A DNA stretch of 64,000 nt from Streptomyces narbonensis (GCF_014649015.1 NZ_BMSF01000007.1:310001-374000), one strand, 5' to 3'; shown: positions 49,878-59,204, numbered from the stretch's first letter. Made by a program: numbers and translations. The notes: generated by a model from the letters alone, not told the origin.

Positions 49878-51283
49878 TCACGCGCCTTCGCCGGCCAGAG
49901 CCGCGAGGCGGGCCAGCGCCCCGTCCAGGACCTCGCGGGGCGGTGACGCGAGGCCCACCCTGATCGCGTCCGGGGCCGTGCCCGCGCCGACTGCGAAGGC
50001 GCTCCCGGGCGTGACCGCGACGCCCGCGCGCGCGGCCGCCGCGGCCGTGAAGGTCTCCGCCCGCCAGGGCGCGGGCAGCTCCCACCAGCAGTAGTAGGCG
50101 TGCGGGGAGGTCCGGACCGCGTACCCGCCGAGCCGCCGCCTGACCAGGGCGTGCCGGGCCGCCGTGTCCGCGCGCTTGGCGGCGACGACCTCCGCGACCG
50201 TGCCGTCCCCGGCCCAGCGGGTGGCCGCCGCGAGCGCGAGCCCGCCCGCCGTCCAGGCCCCGGAGCGCAGGGCCTCCGCCACCGCCGGGCGCATCCGCCC
50301 GGGGACGACGAGATAGCCGACGGTCAGCCCGGGGGCGAGCCGCTTGGAGAGGCTGTCCACGAGCAGGACCCGCTCGGGGGCGAAGGCGGCGAGCGGCGGG
50401 GGCGCGGCGCCCGGCCCGGCGCCCGGTGCGAGGAACGCCCAGGTCGTGTCCTCGACCGCGGTCAGGTCCAGGCTGCGCAGCAGCTCGGCCAGTTCGGCCC
50501 GCCGGGGCCCGCTCATGGTCGTGGCGAGGGGGTTGTGGAGGGTCGGCTGGAGATAGACCGCGGCCAGCGGGTTCGCCCGGTGGGCCGCCACGAGCGCCTC
50601 CGGCCGTATCCCGCCCCCATGTCCGCCCCATTCCCATGCCCGTCCCCGCGCCCATGCCCGTCCCTGCCCCCGCGCCCGTCCAGGGCGAGCGGCACCAGGC
50701 GTATGCCGAGCCGTTCGGCCACGGCCTTGACCAGCGGATACGTGAGCGCCTCGACGCCCAGCCGGCCGCCGGGCGGGACGAGGGCGGAGAGCGCGGCGGC
50801 GATGGCCTGCCGGCCGTTCCCCGCGAAGAGGACGGCCTCGGGGTCCGGCGCCCAGCCGGGCCGGGTGAGGACGGACACCGCCGCCTCCCGCGCCTCCGGG
50901 GTGCCGGCCGCGGCGGCCGGGCCCGAGACGGCCTCGGCCAGCACGTCGGGCCGGGCGAGCGCCGCGAGCGCGCGGCCCATCAGCCCCGACTGCCCTTCCG
51001 CGACCGGGTAGTTGAGCTGGAGGTCGACCGGAGCGGCCCCGGTCGCCTCGGCGAGCGCGGGCCCCGGCAGCGGCGGCGCGGCCCGCACGAAGGTGCCGCG
51101 CCCGACCTCGCCGACGACCAGACCCCGGCGGGCCAGCTCGCCGTAGACCCGGATGGCCGTCGAGTTCGCGATCCGGTGGCGGCGGGCGAACACCCGCTGC
51201 GGCGGCAGCCGGTCACCGGGCGTCAGCCGCCCGTCCCGTACGGCGGCCTCGACGCGGTCCGCGATCCTCCGGTACTCCTCCAT
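49878..51283 (-). pseudogene. MocR-type GntR/aminotransferase regulator interrupted by a frameshift
   Basis: The first part (51283 to ~50690) encodes the GntR HTH (IANSTAIRVYGELARRGLVV) and the N-terminal half of the aminotransferase domain (FAGNGRQAIAAALSALV). The second part (~50620 to 49878), in another frame, continues without loss (HRANPLAAVYLQPTLHNPLA; cofactor Lys in VDSLSKRLAPGLTVGYL; CWWELPAPW). The break lies in a G-rich 65-nt tract of GGGCATGGGCGCG-type repeats between 'ALD' and 'IRPEAL', whose length is 3n+2. An intact protein would have ~460 residues. Either a sequencing slip, an inactivated gene, or a length-variable switch. It diverges from an alpha/beta hydrolase. Confidence 0.8.
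50618..50690. repeat. GC-rich microsatellite at the MocR frameshift
   Basis: Repeated CCCATGCCCGTCC / CCCGCGCCCATG units on the plus strand. Copy number change here would shift the reading frame of the MocR gene; the present length leaves it out of frame. Confidence 0.65.
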
Positions 51284-51293
51284 CCGGAACTCC

Positions 51294-51331
51294 TCTCATT
51301 GCACCGAGAGCAAAGATCTCATTGCACCGAG
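51294..51331. promoter_or_regulatory. Two 15-bp direct repeats, probable MocR binding sites
   Basis: TCTCATTGCACCGAG occurs at 51294-51308 and again at 51317-51331 (15/15 identical, 23 bp apart, about two helical turns). They lie in the 74-bp gap between the divergent MocR and hydrolase genes. MocR proteins such as GabR and PdxR bind direct repeats, so both sequence and spacing fit. Confidence 0.7.
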
Positions 51332-51357
51332 CTCGCGCCGCTGCCTAGCCTGCCGAC

Positions 51358-52170
51358 ATGCGCTTCACCGACACCGCCACCACCCGCGTCTACTTCGAGG
51401 ACCGGGGCAGCGGCCCCGCGCTCCTCCTCGTCCACGGCCACCCCTTCGACCACACCATGTGGCAGCACCAGATCGACCGCTTCTCGCTCACGCACCGGGT
51501 GATCGTCCCCGACCTGCGCGGCTACGGCATCACCCCGCTCGGCGCGACGGAGCTCACCGGGTTCACCGACCTCGGCGACTTCGCCGAGGACCTCGTCGCC
51601 CTCCTCGACGACCTGGGGATCGAGGAGGCCGTCGTCGCGGGCCTCTCCATGGGCGGCCAGATCGCCATGGAGCTGCACCGCCGCCACCCTGAGCGCGTCC
51701 GGGGCCTCGTCCTCGCCGACACCTTCCCCGCCGCCGAGACCGAGGAGGGCAGGGCTGCGCGGAACGCCATGGCCGACCGGCTGCTCGCCGGCGGGGCGGA
51801 CGCGATGCAGGAGTACGCGGACGAGGTACTGGACCGGATGGTCGCCCCGTACAACACCCATGCCGCGCCGCACGTCCACCGCATGATGTGCGCGACCGAC
51901 CCCGCGGGGGCCGCCGCCGCGCTGCGCGGCAGGGCCGAGCGGCCCGACTACCGCGAGTCGCTCACCACCGTCGCCGTCCCCGCGCTCGTCGTGGTCGGAC
52001 GGGACGACACGTACACACCGGTCGAGGACGCGGAGGAGATGCACGCGCTGCTGCCGCACTCCACGCTCGCCGTGATCGAACGGGCCGCGCACCTGCCCAA
52101 CCTGGAGCGGCCCGAGGAGTTCGACTCCGTACTGGACTCCTACCTCCGCTCACTCGTTCGGCCCAGCTGA
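51358..52170 (+). CDS. Alpha/beta hydrolase
   Basis: A 270-residue hydrolase of the alpha/beta fold. The oxyanion region is LLVHGHPFDHTMW; nucleophile Ser is in VVAGLSMGGQIAM (~98); Asp is in VVVGRDDTYTP (~220); His is in IERAAHLPNLERP (~245). It lies divergent from the MocR gene, with two direct repeats between, so it is the likely regulated target. The substrate is not evident. Confidence 0.9.
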   Translation: MRFTDTATTRVYFEDRGSGPALLLVHGHPFDHTMWQHQIDRFSLTHRVIVPDLRGYGITPLGATELTGFTDLGDFAEDLVALLDDLGIEEAVVAGLSMGGQIAMELHRRHPERVRGLVLADTFPAAETEEGRAARNAMADRLLAGGADAMQEYADEVLDRMVAPYNTHAAPHVHRMMCATDPAGAAAALRGRAERPDYRESLTTVAVPALVVVGRDDTYTPVEDAEEMHALLPHSTLAVIERAAHLPNLERPEEFDSVLDSYLRSLVRPS

Positions 52171-52207
52171 AAGTTCGCGATCGTACGAACGCTCCGACGA
52201 TGGGGTC

Positions 52208-52633
52208 ATGAGCCAGAACACCGCACCCCGCAAGCCGAGCACCTCCGGCGCCTGGGCCTCCGGCGGCACCCTGTTCGCCGGTGTCCTGATGCTGGTCACC
52301 GGATTCATGGACATCTTCCAGGGCATCGCCGGGATCGCCGAGGACGACGTCTACACCCGGGTCGGCGACTACGTCTTCAAGTTCAACCTCACGACCTGGG
52401 GCTGGATCCACCTGATCCTCGGTGTCATCCTCGCCGTCGCCGGCTACGGCATCCTCAAGGGCGCCGAGTGGGGACGGGTCGCCGGTATCGCGCTGGCCTC
52501 CCTCAACGTCCTCTTCCAGTTCCTCTTCCTGCCGTACCAGCCGTGGTGGGCGCTCTTCAACATGGCCATCTCGATCTTCGTGATCTGGGCGCTCGCCACG
52601 GACAAGGCCTACGGCACGGACGAGAAGTTCTGA
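52208..52633 (+). CDS. DUF7144 family membrane protein
   Basis: A 141-residue four-helix membrane protein with the pattern GGTLFAGVLMLVTGFMDIFQ, DVYTRVGDYVFKFNLTTWGW, ILAVAGYGILKGAEWGRVAG and FLPYQPWWALFNMAISIFVI, typical of DUF7144. Function unknown; very common in Streptomyces. ATG 52208. Confidence 0.85.
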   Translation: MSQNTAPRKPSTSGAWASGGTLFAGVLMLVTGFMDIFQGIAGIAEDDVYTRVGDYVFKFNLTTWGWIHLILGVILAVAGYGILKGAEWGRVAGIALASLNVLFQFLFLPYQPWWALFNMAISIFVIWALATDKAYGTDEKF

Positions 52634-52644
52634 GGCGGCTGCGC

Positions 52645-53163
52645 ATGAGCCGCCCCGGACAACCCACGAGCTCCACGAGCCCCATGAGCTCTACGCGACC
52701 CACGCGACCCACGCGACCCACGAGACCCACGAGACCCATCGGAATCGCGCTCGCCCTCGCCGCCACGACCGCCCTCGCCCTCACCGTCACCGGCTGCGAC
52801 ACCGTCGCGGACACGGCCGGCGACATCGTCTCCTCCGCCACGGCCGCCGTCGCCTCGGCGGCCCAGGACAAGATGAACGAGGTCAAGGACGGGGTGAACG
52901 CCACGGCCGACGTGAAGGCGGGCGGGACGAGCAGCGACGGGGACCGCACGGTCGCCGAGATCACCGCGACCAACCCCAAGGAGCAGAACGCCGACTACAC
53001 GATCATGGTCAACTTCCGTGACGACAGCGGGAACCTCCTCGACGCGGTCGTCCTGAACATCAACGGCGTCGAGCCCGGAGCCTCCAAGTCGGGTACGGCA
53101 CGCAGCAATCGGACGCTCTCCGGCGCCACTACGGCGGAGATCGCCCAGGCTTTGCGACACTGA
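52645..53163 (+). CDS. Lipoprotein with FxLYD-like domain and TRP repeat leader
   Basis: A 172-residue exported protein. Before the signal helix is an unusual hydrophilic N-terminus with four TRP tripeptides (9-bp repeat ACCCACGCG, ~52695-52740). Then come IALALAATTALALTVTGC (lipobox VTGC, Cys ~52) and a mature domain with a beta-rich C-terminal half (RTVAEITATNPKEQNADYTI; GNLLDAVVLNINGVEPG), reminiscent of FxLYD domains. Start ATG 52645; a start nearer the signal is possible because signal peptides rarely have 35 polar residues first. The function is unknown. Confidence 0.72.
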   Translation: MSRPGQPTSSTSPMSSTRPTRPTRPTRPTRPIGIALALAATTALALTVTGCDTVADTAGDIVSSATAAVASAAQDKMNEVKDGVNATADVKAGGTSSDGDRTVAEITATNPKEQNADYTIMVNFRDDSGNLLDAVVLNINGVEPGASKSGTARSNRTLSGATTAEIAQALRH

Positions 53164-53168
53164 AGGGC

Positions 53169-54206
53169 GTGGACCGAGCCCCTGTCGCCATAGCCGCACC
53201 CGTGACGAGCACCGCCGCCCCGGAGGCCCCCGAACCGCCGCCCCTGCGGCCCAGGCACCGCCTCACCGCCTGGGCCGCGGGGCTGCTCCTGATCGTGCCC
53301 GCGGTGATCAGCGCCTGCCGCTTCCTCGACACGGACGGGATCACCCCCGTACCGCAGCTGCTCTCCCTGCTGCCCTGGCTCGCGGTGCCCGCCGGACTCG
53401 GGGTGCTCCTGGCGGCCGTCGCCCGGCGCCGGGCGCTCACCTTCCTCGCCGTCCTCGTCCTCGGCGCGGTCGGCTGGAGCTCCCTGCCCTACATGCCACA
53501 GCTCGTCACCTCGTACGGGCTGCCGCTGGCGAAGATCCGGGTGCTCGCCGCCAACGTGGAGTTCGGCCAGGGCACACGGGCGCTGATCGACACGGTCGGG
53601 CGCGAGCGCCCCCAGCTGGTGTTCGTCTCCGAGTGCGACCGCGCCTGCGGACGCGCCCTGACCACGGCCTTCGCCGCCGAACTCCCCCACCACACCTCGG
53701 TGGACGCCGAGGGCTCCGTCGGCTCCGTCCTCCTCAGCGCCTACCCGCTCACCGACGAGGGGGTCATTCCCGCGGTGATGGGGATGCCGGGCGCCACGAC
53801 GAGGATCGCCGGGAAGTCCGTACGCCTCCAACTCGCCCACCCGCTGCCGCCGCTGCCGGGCCAGATCGACCCGTGGAAGCGGGAGCTCGGCCGGATCGAG
53901 GACGAGGCCGCCGCCCGGCGCCGCGCCGGGCCGCTGATCATGGCCGGGGACTTCAACGCCTCCCAGGACCACTCTGCCTTCCGCGCGATCCTCGGCGCGG
54001 GCAGTCTCCAGGACGCCGCCCGGCTGGCGCGCACCAGCCGCACCCCCACCTGGCCCGCGGAGGGCCCCCTGCCGCTGTTCGTCCAGATCGACCACGTCCT
54101 GGTCAGCGACGACTTCAGCGTCCGGAGCATCCGTTTCCTCGATGTCGACGGCTCCGACCACCGGGCCGTCCTCACCGATCTCGACCTGCGCGGAGAGCCG
54201 CGCTGA
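53169..54206 (+). CDS. Membrane-anchored endonuclease/exonuclease/phosphatase family protein
   Basis: A 345-residue protein with three N-terminal transmembrane helices (~30-115) and an extracytoplasmic EEP domain (~120-345). Active-site motifs are VLAANVEFGQGT, VFVSECD (metal Glu), MAGDFNASQDH, QIDHVLVS and DGSDHRAV (catalytic His). Vancomycin-resistance-associated VanJ and related streptomycete proteins share this layout, so a lipid-phosphate or teicoplanin-type role is possible, but also nuclease. The start is GTG 53169, six bases after the previous gene. Confidence 0.86.
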   Translation: MDRAPVAIAAPVTSTAAPEAPEPPPLRPRHRLTAWAAGLLLIVPAVISACRFLDTDGITPVPQLLSLLPWLAVPAGLGVLLAAVARRRALTFLAVLVLGAVGWSSLPYMPQLVTSYGLPLAKIRVLAANVEFGQGTRALIDTVGRERPQLVFVSECDRACGRALTTAFAAELPHHTSVDAEGSVGSVLLSAYPLTDEGVIPAVMGMPGATTRIAGKSVRLQLAHPLPPLPGQIDPWKRELGRIEDEAAARRRAGPLIMAGDFNASQDHSAFRAILGAGSLQDAARLARTSRTPTWPAEGPLPLFVQIDHVLVSDDFSVRSIRFLDVDGSDHRAVLTDLDLRGEPR

Positions 54207-54251
54207 GCTCTCGACCTGCGCGCGGGACGCTGATCGGCCACGCTTGAAGAT

Positions 54252-54488
54252 ATGGACAACGAGGAGATCCTGGGCGACATCGGCGCCCTCGTCGAGGAGG
54301 AACGCGCGCTGCGCACGCGCACGGGCGGTCTCCTCCCGGAGGAACGCGCCCGCCTCGCCGACCTGGAGGTCAGGCTCGACCAGTGCTGGGACCTGCTGCG
54401 CCAGCGCCGCGCGAAGAGCGAATTCGGCGAGGACCCTGACACGGCCGCCCTCCGCCCGGCCTCGGAGGTCGAGTCCTACCGCAACTGA
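54252..54488 (+). CDS. DUF2630 family protein
   Basis: A 78-residue, highly charged helical protein: DNEEILGDIGALVEEERALR, LADLEVRLDQCWDLLRQRRA and ASEVESYRN, diagnostic for DUF2630. The central part looks like a coiled coil. Function unknown. ATG 54252. Confidence 0.9.
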   Translation: MDNEEILGDIGALVEEERALRTRTGGLLPEERARLADLEVRLDQCWDLLRQRRAKSEFGEDPDTAALRPASEVESYRN

Positions 54489-54596
54489 CCGCGCTCCCCT
54501 CACCCACGCCGCGCTCGAGCACGAATCGTGCGTCTCTCCAGCCGCCGACCCGAGGATGAGGCACTCCGTCGCACCCGGACACCACTGACGCCACCC

Positions 54597-54659
54597 ATGG
54601 CGCCATTGGTGCCAAACATGCCTGGCAATGGCACCACCCATGTGCCATCATGGCGCCAT
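54597..54659. promoter_or_regulatory. Cluster of TGGC/GCCA dyads before the GtrA gene
   Basis: Within 63 bp: ATGGCGCCAT at 54597-54606 and again at 54650-54659 (perfect palindromes, 53 bp apart), and GGTGCCA (54608-54614) facing TGGCACC (54629-54635). Looks like a multi-site operator about 80-140 bp ahead of ATG 54741. No regulator gene is adjacent. Confidence 0.5.
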
Positions 54660-54740
54660 CGATGACGCGCACCCTGCTGCCCACAGGCGGGCGGGTGCGC
54701 GTCTCGCGGAGCGAGCCAGCAGAGGGGTCGGGGGCGGATC

Positions 54741-55436
54741 ATGGAGACAGCACAGAGCCGGCGGCACACGGCACCCGGCGCCTTCACCGCGTTCGCCCGC
54801 TTCGTGTTCTGCGGCGGCGGGGTGGGCATCGCCTCCAGCTTCGCCGTGACGGGCCTCGCCTCCTGGATCCCCTGGTTACTGGCCAACGCCCTGACGGCCG
54901 TGGCCTCCACGCTCCTCTCCACCGAGCTGCACGCCCGCTTCACCTTCGGCGCGGGCGGCCGCGCCACCTGGCGCCAGCACACGCAGTCGGCCGGTTCCGC
55001 GGCCGCCGCCTATGTGGTGACCTGCGGCGCGATGCTGCTCCTCCAGCACCTGGTGACGGCGCCGAGCGTGACGCTCGAACAGGTCGTCTACCTGACCGCC
55101 TCGGCACTGGCCGGCGCCGCGCGGTTCGCGGTGCTGCGCCTGGTCGTCTTCACGAGGACCCGCGCGCGGACCACGACGACGACAGCGACAGCGACACCGA
55201 CACCGACACCGACGGCAACGGCAACGGCAACGGCAACGGCGACGGCGACGGCGACGGCGATCCCGGCACCGACCACCACCCGCCCCGCTGCCCTTCCCCA
55301 CCCCGCTGCCACAACCCGCCCCGCTGCCCTTCCCCGCCCCGCCGCCACAACCCGCCCCGCCGCCACCGCCCATGACACCCGCATCCCCCGCCCCGCACCC
55401 CCGGCCGCCCGCACCGACCTCTGCCGCGCCGCCTGA
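54741..55436 (+). CDS. GtrA-family membrane protein with repetitive tail
   Basis: A 231-residue protein. Residues ~15-145 form the four-helix GtrA domain (FARFVFCGGGVGIASSFAVT; NALTAVASTLLSTELHARFT; AAAYVVTCGAMLLLQHL; ASALAGAARFAVLRLVVF), a putative flippase or anchor for lipid-linked sugars in cell-surface polysaccharide synthesis. The last ~85 residues are low-complexity Thr-Ala/Pro-Thr and AATTRPA repeats from microsatellite DNA (ACGGCA hexamers, ~55183-55370). No glycosyltransferase is adjacent. ATG 54741 has GGGGCGG upstream. Confidence 0.86.
   Translation: METAQSRRHTAPGAFTAFARFVFCGGGVGIASSFAVTGLASWIPWLLANALTAVASTLLSTELHARFTFGAGGRATWRQHTQSAGSAAAAYVVTCGAMLLLQHLVTAPSVTLEQVVYLTASALAGAARFAVLRLVVFTRTRARTTTTTATATPTPTPTATATATATATATATAIPAPTTTRPAALPHPAATTRPAALPRPAATTRPAATAHDTRIPRPAPPAARTDLCRAA
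55183..55372. repeat. Microsatellite and 42-bp repeats in the GtrA gene tail
   Basis: First GACAGC/GACACC, then ACGGCA hexamers (55183-55260), then two to three copies of a Pro-Ala-Ala-Thr-Thr-Arg unit (55290-55372). Frame is preserved. Confidence 0.7.
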
Positions 55437-55492
55437 CCGCGCCGCCGCACCAAGCCCCCGTCCCCCGCACACCCCGACGTAAGTTGGGGACC

Positions 55493-57456
55493 ATGGCACG
55501 CCCCGCTCGGCCCGCACGGCTCTCCCCGCCCGCCTGGCTCACGGCCGGGCTCCGGCCCGCCCCCACCCCCATCCCCTGGGCCGCCGTCGTCCGCGCGTCC
55601 GTCGCGCTCTCCGCCCCGCTCGCGGTCGGACTCGCCACCGGGCAGCCCGCCTACGGCGCCCTCGTCTCCATGGGCGCCCTCTCCGGAGTCATCGGCGACA
55701 CCGCCGACGCCTACCGGATGCGGATCTACAACATCGCCGTGCCGCAGCTCTTCGGCGCCCTCGGCGTCACCCTCGGCACCCTCGTGTTCGGCCACGGCTG
55801 GCTCGCCGTCGCCGTCCTCACCCTCGTCGCGCTCGTCTCCGGAATGATCTCGTCGATCGGCGCCGTCGCCTCCGTGTCGGGCCTGCTGCTGCTCCTCAAC
55901 TGCGTGGTCGGCGCGGGCCTCCCCATGCCGGATCCCTGGTGGAAAGCGCCCCTGCTCCTCGGCGTCGGCGGCCTCTTCGTCCTCCTCCTCACCCTCCTCG
56001 GCTGGCCCCTGCGCCGCGCCGCCCCCGAACGCGCCGCCGTCGCCGCCACCTACCGGGCCCTCGCCGAGCTGTACGAGGTCACCGGAACCACCACCGCCTA
56101 CGACGAGCAGCGGCAGGCCGTCACCGCCTCCCTCAACCAGTCATACGACCTGGTCCTCGCCCGCCGCACCCGCCAGCACGGCCGCGCACCCCACCTCGTC
56201 AGGCTGCTCTCCCAGCTCAACGTCCTCGTCCCCCTCCTCGAAGCCGCCCCCGCCGCCCATCTCCGCGCCCGGCTCGTCGGCCCGCTGTCGCCCGCGATCC
56301 CCGCCGCCGTACGCGAACTCGCCGACGCCGTCGAGGAAGGCCGCACCGGGACACCCGTACTCGATCTGCCGACCCCCGAACGGCCCGCCGAGAAGGCCGT
56401 CGACCACGCCCTGCGCCACGCGGCGGCCGTCGTCCACAAAGCCGAGCCCGACCCTTACAACGTCGACGACCGCCTCGGCCGCCCCGCCGCGCTCCGCGTC
56501 CGGGTCCGCCGGGCCTCCCGTGACGTCATGCTCTCCGAGGCGTCCTGGCGGTACGGGCTGCGCCTCGCGCTCTGCATCGGCCTCGCCCAGGCCCTCGTCT
56601 CGCTGATCGCCGTCCCCCGCTCGTACTGGGTCGCGCTCACCGTCACCTTCGTCATGAAGCCCGACTTCGGCTCGGTCTTCTCCCGGGCCGTGCTCCGCGC
56701 CTTCGGCACCGCCGCCGGCCTCGTCCTCGCCGCCCTCGTCCTCGCCGAGGTGCCAGAGGATGGTGGGACGTGCCCGTGATGATGGTGCTCGCGGCCCTCA
56801 TCCCGGCCTTCTCGGCGAAGGGGTACGCCTTCCAGACCGCGGCCATCACCCCCGTCATCCTGCTGCTGTCCGACACCCTCAACCAGCAGGGCTTCGACCT
56901 CGTCCTGCCCCGCCTCTACGACTCGCTCATCGGCTGCGCGATCGCCCTGGTCGCCGGCTATCTCCTCTGGCCCGAGTCCTGGCACACCCGCATCGGGGAC
57001 CGCCTCGCGGACGCGGTCGCCGACGCCGCCGCGTACGTGGAGACCGCCTTCGCCCCCGCCCGCCCGCAGCACCACGCGACCGAGCGGCACCGGGCCCGGC
57101 GGAAGCTCTACCGGGACCTGTCGACCGTCCGCTCCGAGTTCCAGCGCGCGCTGACCGAACCGCCGCCCACCGGCCCCCTGGCCGCCGCCTGGTGGCCGCT
57201 CGTCGTCGCCGTCGAGCGGATCGTCGACGCGACGACCGCGGCCCGGATCCGCGTCGACCACGGCGCCCCGGTCCCGGACGCGTCCGAGGTCGCCGCGGTG
57301 GAGCGGGAACTGCGCGAACTGTCCGAAGGACTGCGGTCCTCGGAGACGCTCGTGGAGGTCCACACCGAACTCCCCGGCGACGAGAGCGGAGTCCTCGCCC
57401 CGCTCCGCCAGGAGGTCCGCGCGGCCCGCGCCATCGCCGGTCCCGACCTGCGGTAA
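55493..57456 (+). pseudogene. FUSC-family membrane protein broken by a one-base deletion
   Basis: Part one (55493-56779) holds the N-terminal membrane domain (VVRASVALSAPLAVGLATGQ), a cytoplasmic helical region, and the start of the second FUSC domain (SYWVALTVTFVMKPDFGSVF; FGTAAGLVLAALVLAEVP). It then runs into a stop. Part two (57456 upstream to ~56762) continues the same protein one frame over: WWDVPVMMVLAALIPAFS and onward. Comparing with the expected ...AEVP-x-G-WWDVPVMM shows one base missing near 56755-56760 (CCAGAGGATGG instead of seven bases between CC and TGG). An intact protein would be ~654 residues, an aromatic-acid exporter-like FUSC protein. Confidence 0.85.
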
Positions 57457-57539
57457 ACCTCTCCCGAGGGGCGTACGGGAGAACTTACCGGCGGTCACGG
57501 AGCGGAACCCTCCCCACTGCCGTTACCGAACCCCATCCG

Positions 57540-57591
57540 GGCGACTACGATGCGCTCGATTCCCCGAGATCCGGGGAGCGCCAAAGTCGCC
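57540..57591 (+). promoter_or_regulatory. Structured leader element upstream of the second APC permease
   Basis: Nested helices in the 221-bp gap 57457-57677: an outer stem GGCGACT/AGTCGCC (57540-57546 with 57585-57591), and within it GCGCT/AGCGC and CCCCG/CGGGG around loop AGATC. It lies 87 bp before the permease ATG. It could be the terminator of the FUSC transcript or a cis-regulatory RNA; I cannot assign it to a known riboswitch class. Confidence 0.4.
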
Positions 57592-57677
57592 AGAGCCAAT
57601 CCGCCGAGTCGCTCAACCGGCCCCGGCGGGCGGGCCACTTCGCCCAGCCTCACCCCCCGCGCCCCGAGGACTCCGCC

Positions 57678-59162
57678 ATGCGCACCACCCCCCACAGCAG
57701 AGGGCTCCAGCCCAATGTCCTCGGCACCTTCGACACGATCGTGATGGCCGTGGCGGGCAGCGCGCCCGCCTACTCGCTCGCCGCGACCACCGCCGTCCTC
57801 TTCGGCGCGGTCGGCTTCGCCGGACCCGCCGCCCTGCTCTACTGCGCGATACCGATGCTCGGCATCGTCCTCGCCTACGCCCGCCTCGGCCGCATCGACG
57901 TCAACGCCGGCGCCGGCTACTCCTGGGTGGGCCGCACACTCCACCCCTTCCTCGGCTTCCTCTCCGGCTGGGCGCTCGTCATCGCCGCCACCGTCTTCAT
58001 GGTGGCCGGCTCGCTGCCCGCAGGCTCCCTCACGCTCTCCCTGATCGACCCGGACCTGGCGAACCACACCCCGCTCGCGGCGGCCGTCGGCGCCGGCTGG
58101 TTCCTGATGATGCTGCTCGTCGTCCTGGGCGGCGCCCGGCTGACCGTCCGGGCCCAACTGGTCATGTCGGGCGTCGAGATGCTGATCCTCATCGGCTTCG
58201 TCCTCGCGGCCGTCCTGCACCGGGGGCACGCGACCGCCTTCGACTGGTCCTGGTTCGGCCTCGGCCAGTTCGACGGCCCCCAGGGCTTCGCGGCCGGCGC
58301 CCTCATCGCGGCCTTCTACTACTGGGGCTGGGACGTCACCAGCAACCTCAGCGAGGAGACCAGGAACAGCCGACGTACGGCGGGGCTCGCCGCACTCGTC
58401 GGCGTCGGCTTCGTCTTCGTCCTCTTCGAGGCCTTCACCGTCGCCGTGAACGTCCTGCTGACCGCCGACGAGATCCGCACGGCGGGACCCAACGTCCTCG
58501 CCGTCCTCGGCCAGGAGATCTGGCCGGGCGTCGGCGGGAAACTCCTCGTCGTGGCCGTCGTCCTGTCGACCGTCGCCACCCTGGAGACCACCCTCCTCCA
58601 GGTCACCCGCTCCCTCTTCGCGATGGGCCGCGACCGGACCCTGCCCGCCGCGCTCGGCACCGTGCACCGCCGCTGGAACACCCCGTGGGTGGCGATCGCC
58701 GCGGTCGGCGGCGCCGCGCTCCTCATGTTCGCCGCCGCCGCGGCCGCCGGCTCCGTCCAGCGGATCCTCAGCGACGCCGTCGCCGCGATCGGTCTCCAGA
58801 TCGCGTTCTACTACGGACTCGCGGGCATCGCCGCCGTCGTCGCGTACAAGTCGCTCCTGCTGCGCTCCGTACGGAACCTGCTCCTCGGCGGCGTGTGGCC
58901 GCTGCTCGGCTCCGGCTTCATGCTCTGGTGCTTCGTCGAGTCCCTGGGCGAGCTCTCGACCACGGCCCTCACCATCGGCCTCGGCGGACTGCTCGTCGGC
59001 GTCGTCCCGCTGCTCGTGTACTGGCGCAAGGGCAGCGACTACTACCGCCACCCGGCCCGCCTGGACGCCGTCCGCGCGCTCGCCGCCACGCAGGACGCGG
59101 GCCCGTCGACGCCGAACGCCCGCAGGGGCACACACGACAAGAGCTACGCCACGGACTTCTGA
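57678..59162 (+). CDS. APC-family amino acid permease
   Basis: A 494-residue transporter with 12 or more helices: TFDTIVMAVAGSAPAYSLAA in TM1 with the unwound GSAPA motif, GAGYSWVGRTLHPFLGFLSG, FYYWGWDVTSNLSEETRNS in TM6-7, and a charged C-terminal tail (RRGTHDKSYATDF). Resembles the broad amino acid/polyamine permeases; the substrate is unknown. ATG 57678 with GAGGA upstream. Preceded by a structured leader. Confidence 0.9.
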   Translation: MRTTPHSRGLQPNVLGTFDTIVMAVAGSAPAYSLAATTAVLFGAVGFAGPAALLYCAIPMLGIVLAYARLGRIDVNAGAGYSWVGRTLHPFLGFLSGWALVIAATVFMVAGSLPAGSLTLSLIDPDLANHTPLAAAVGAGWFLMMLLVVLGGARLTVRAQLVMSGVEMLILIGFVLAAVLHRGHATAFDWSWFGLGQFDGPQGFAAGALIAAFYYWGWDVTSNLSEETRNSRRTAGLAALVGVGFVFVLFEAFTVAVNVLLTADEIRTAGPNVLAVLGQEIWPGVGGKLLVVAVVLSTVATLETTLLQVTRSLFAMGRDRTLPAALGTVHRRWNTPWVAIAAVGGAALLMFAAAAAAGSVQRILSDAVAAIGLQIAFYYGLAGIAAVVAYKSLLLRSVRNLLLGGVWPLLGSGFMLWCFVESLGELSTTALTIGLGGLLVGVVPLLVYWRKGSDYYRHPARLDAVRALAATQDAGPSTPNARRGTHDKSYATDF

Positions 59163-59204
59163 CAGGACGCACGAGACAGAGCACCCGACAACACCATCCA
59201 CACC

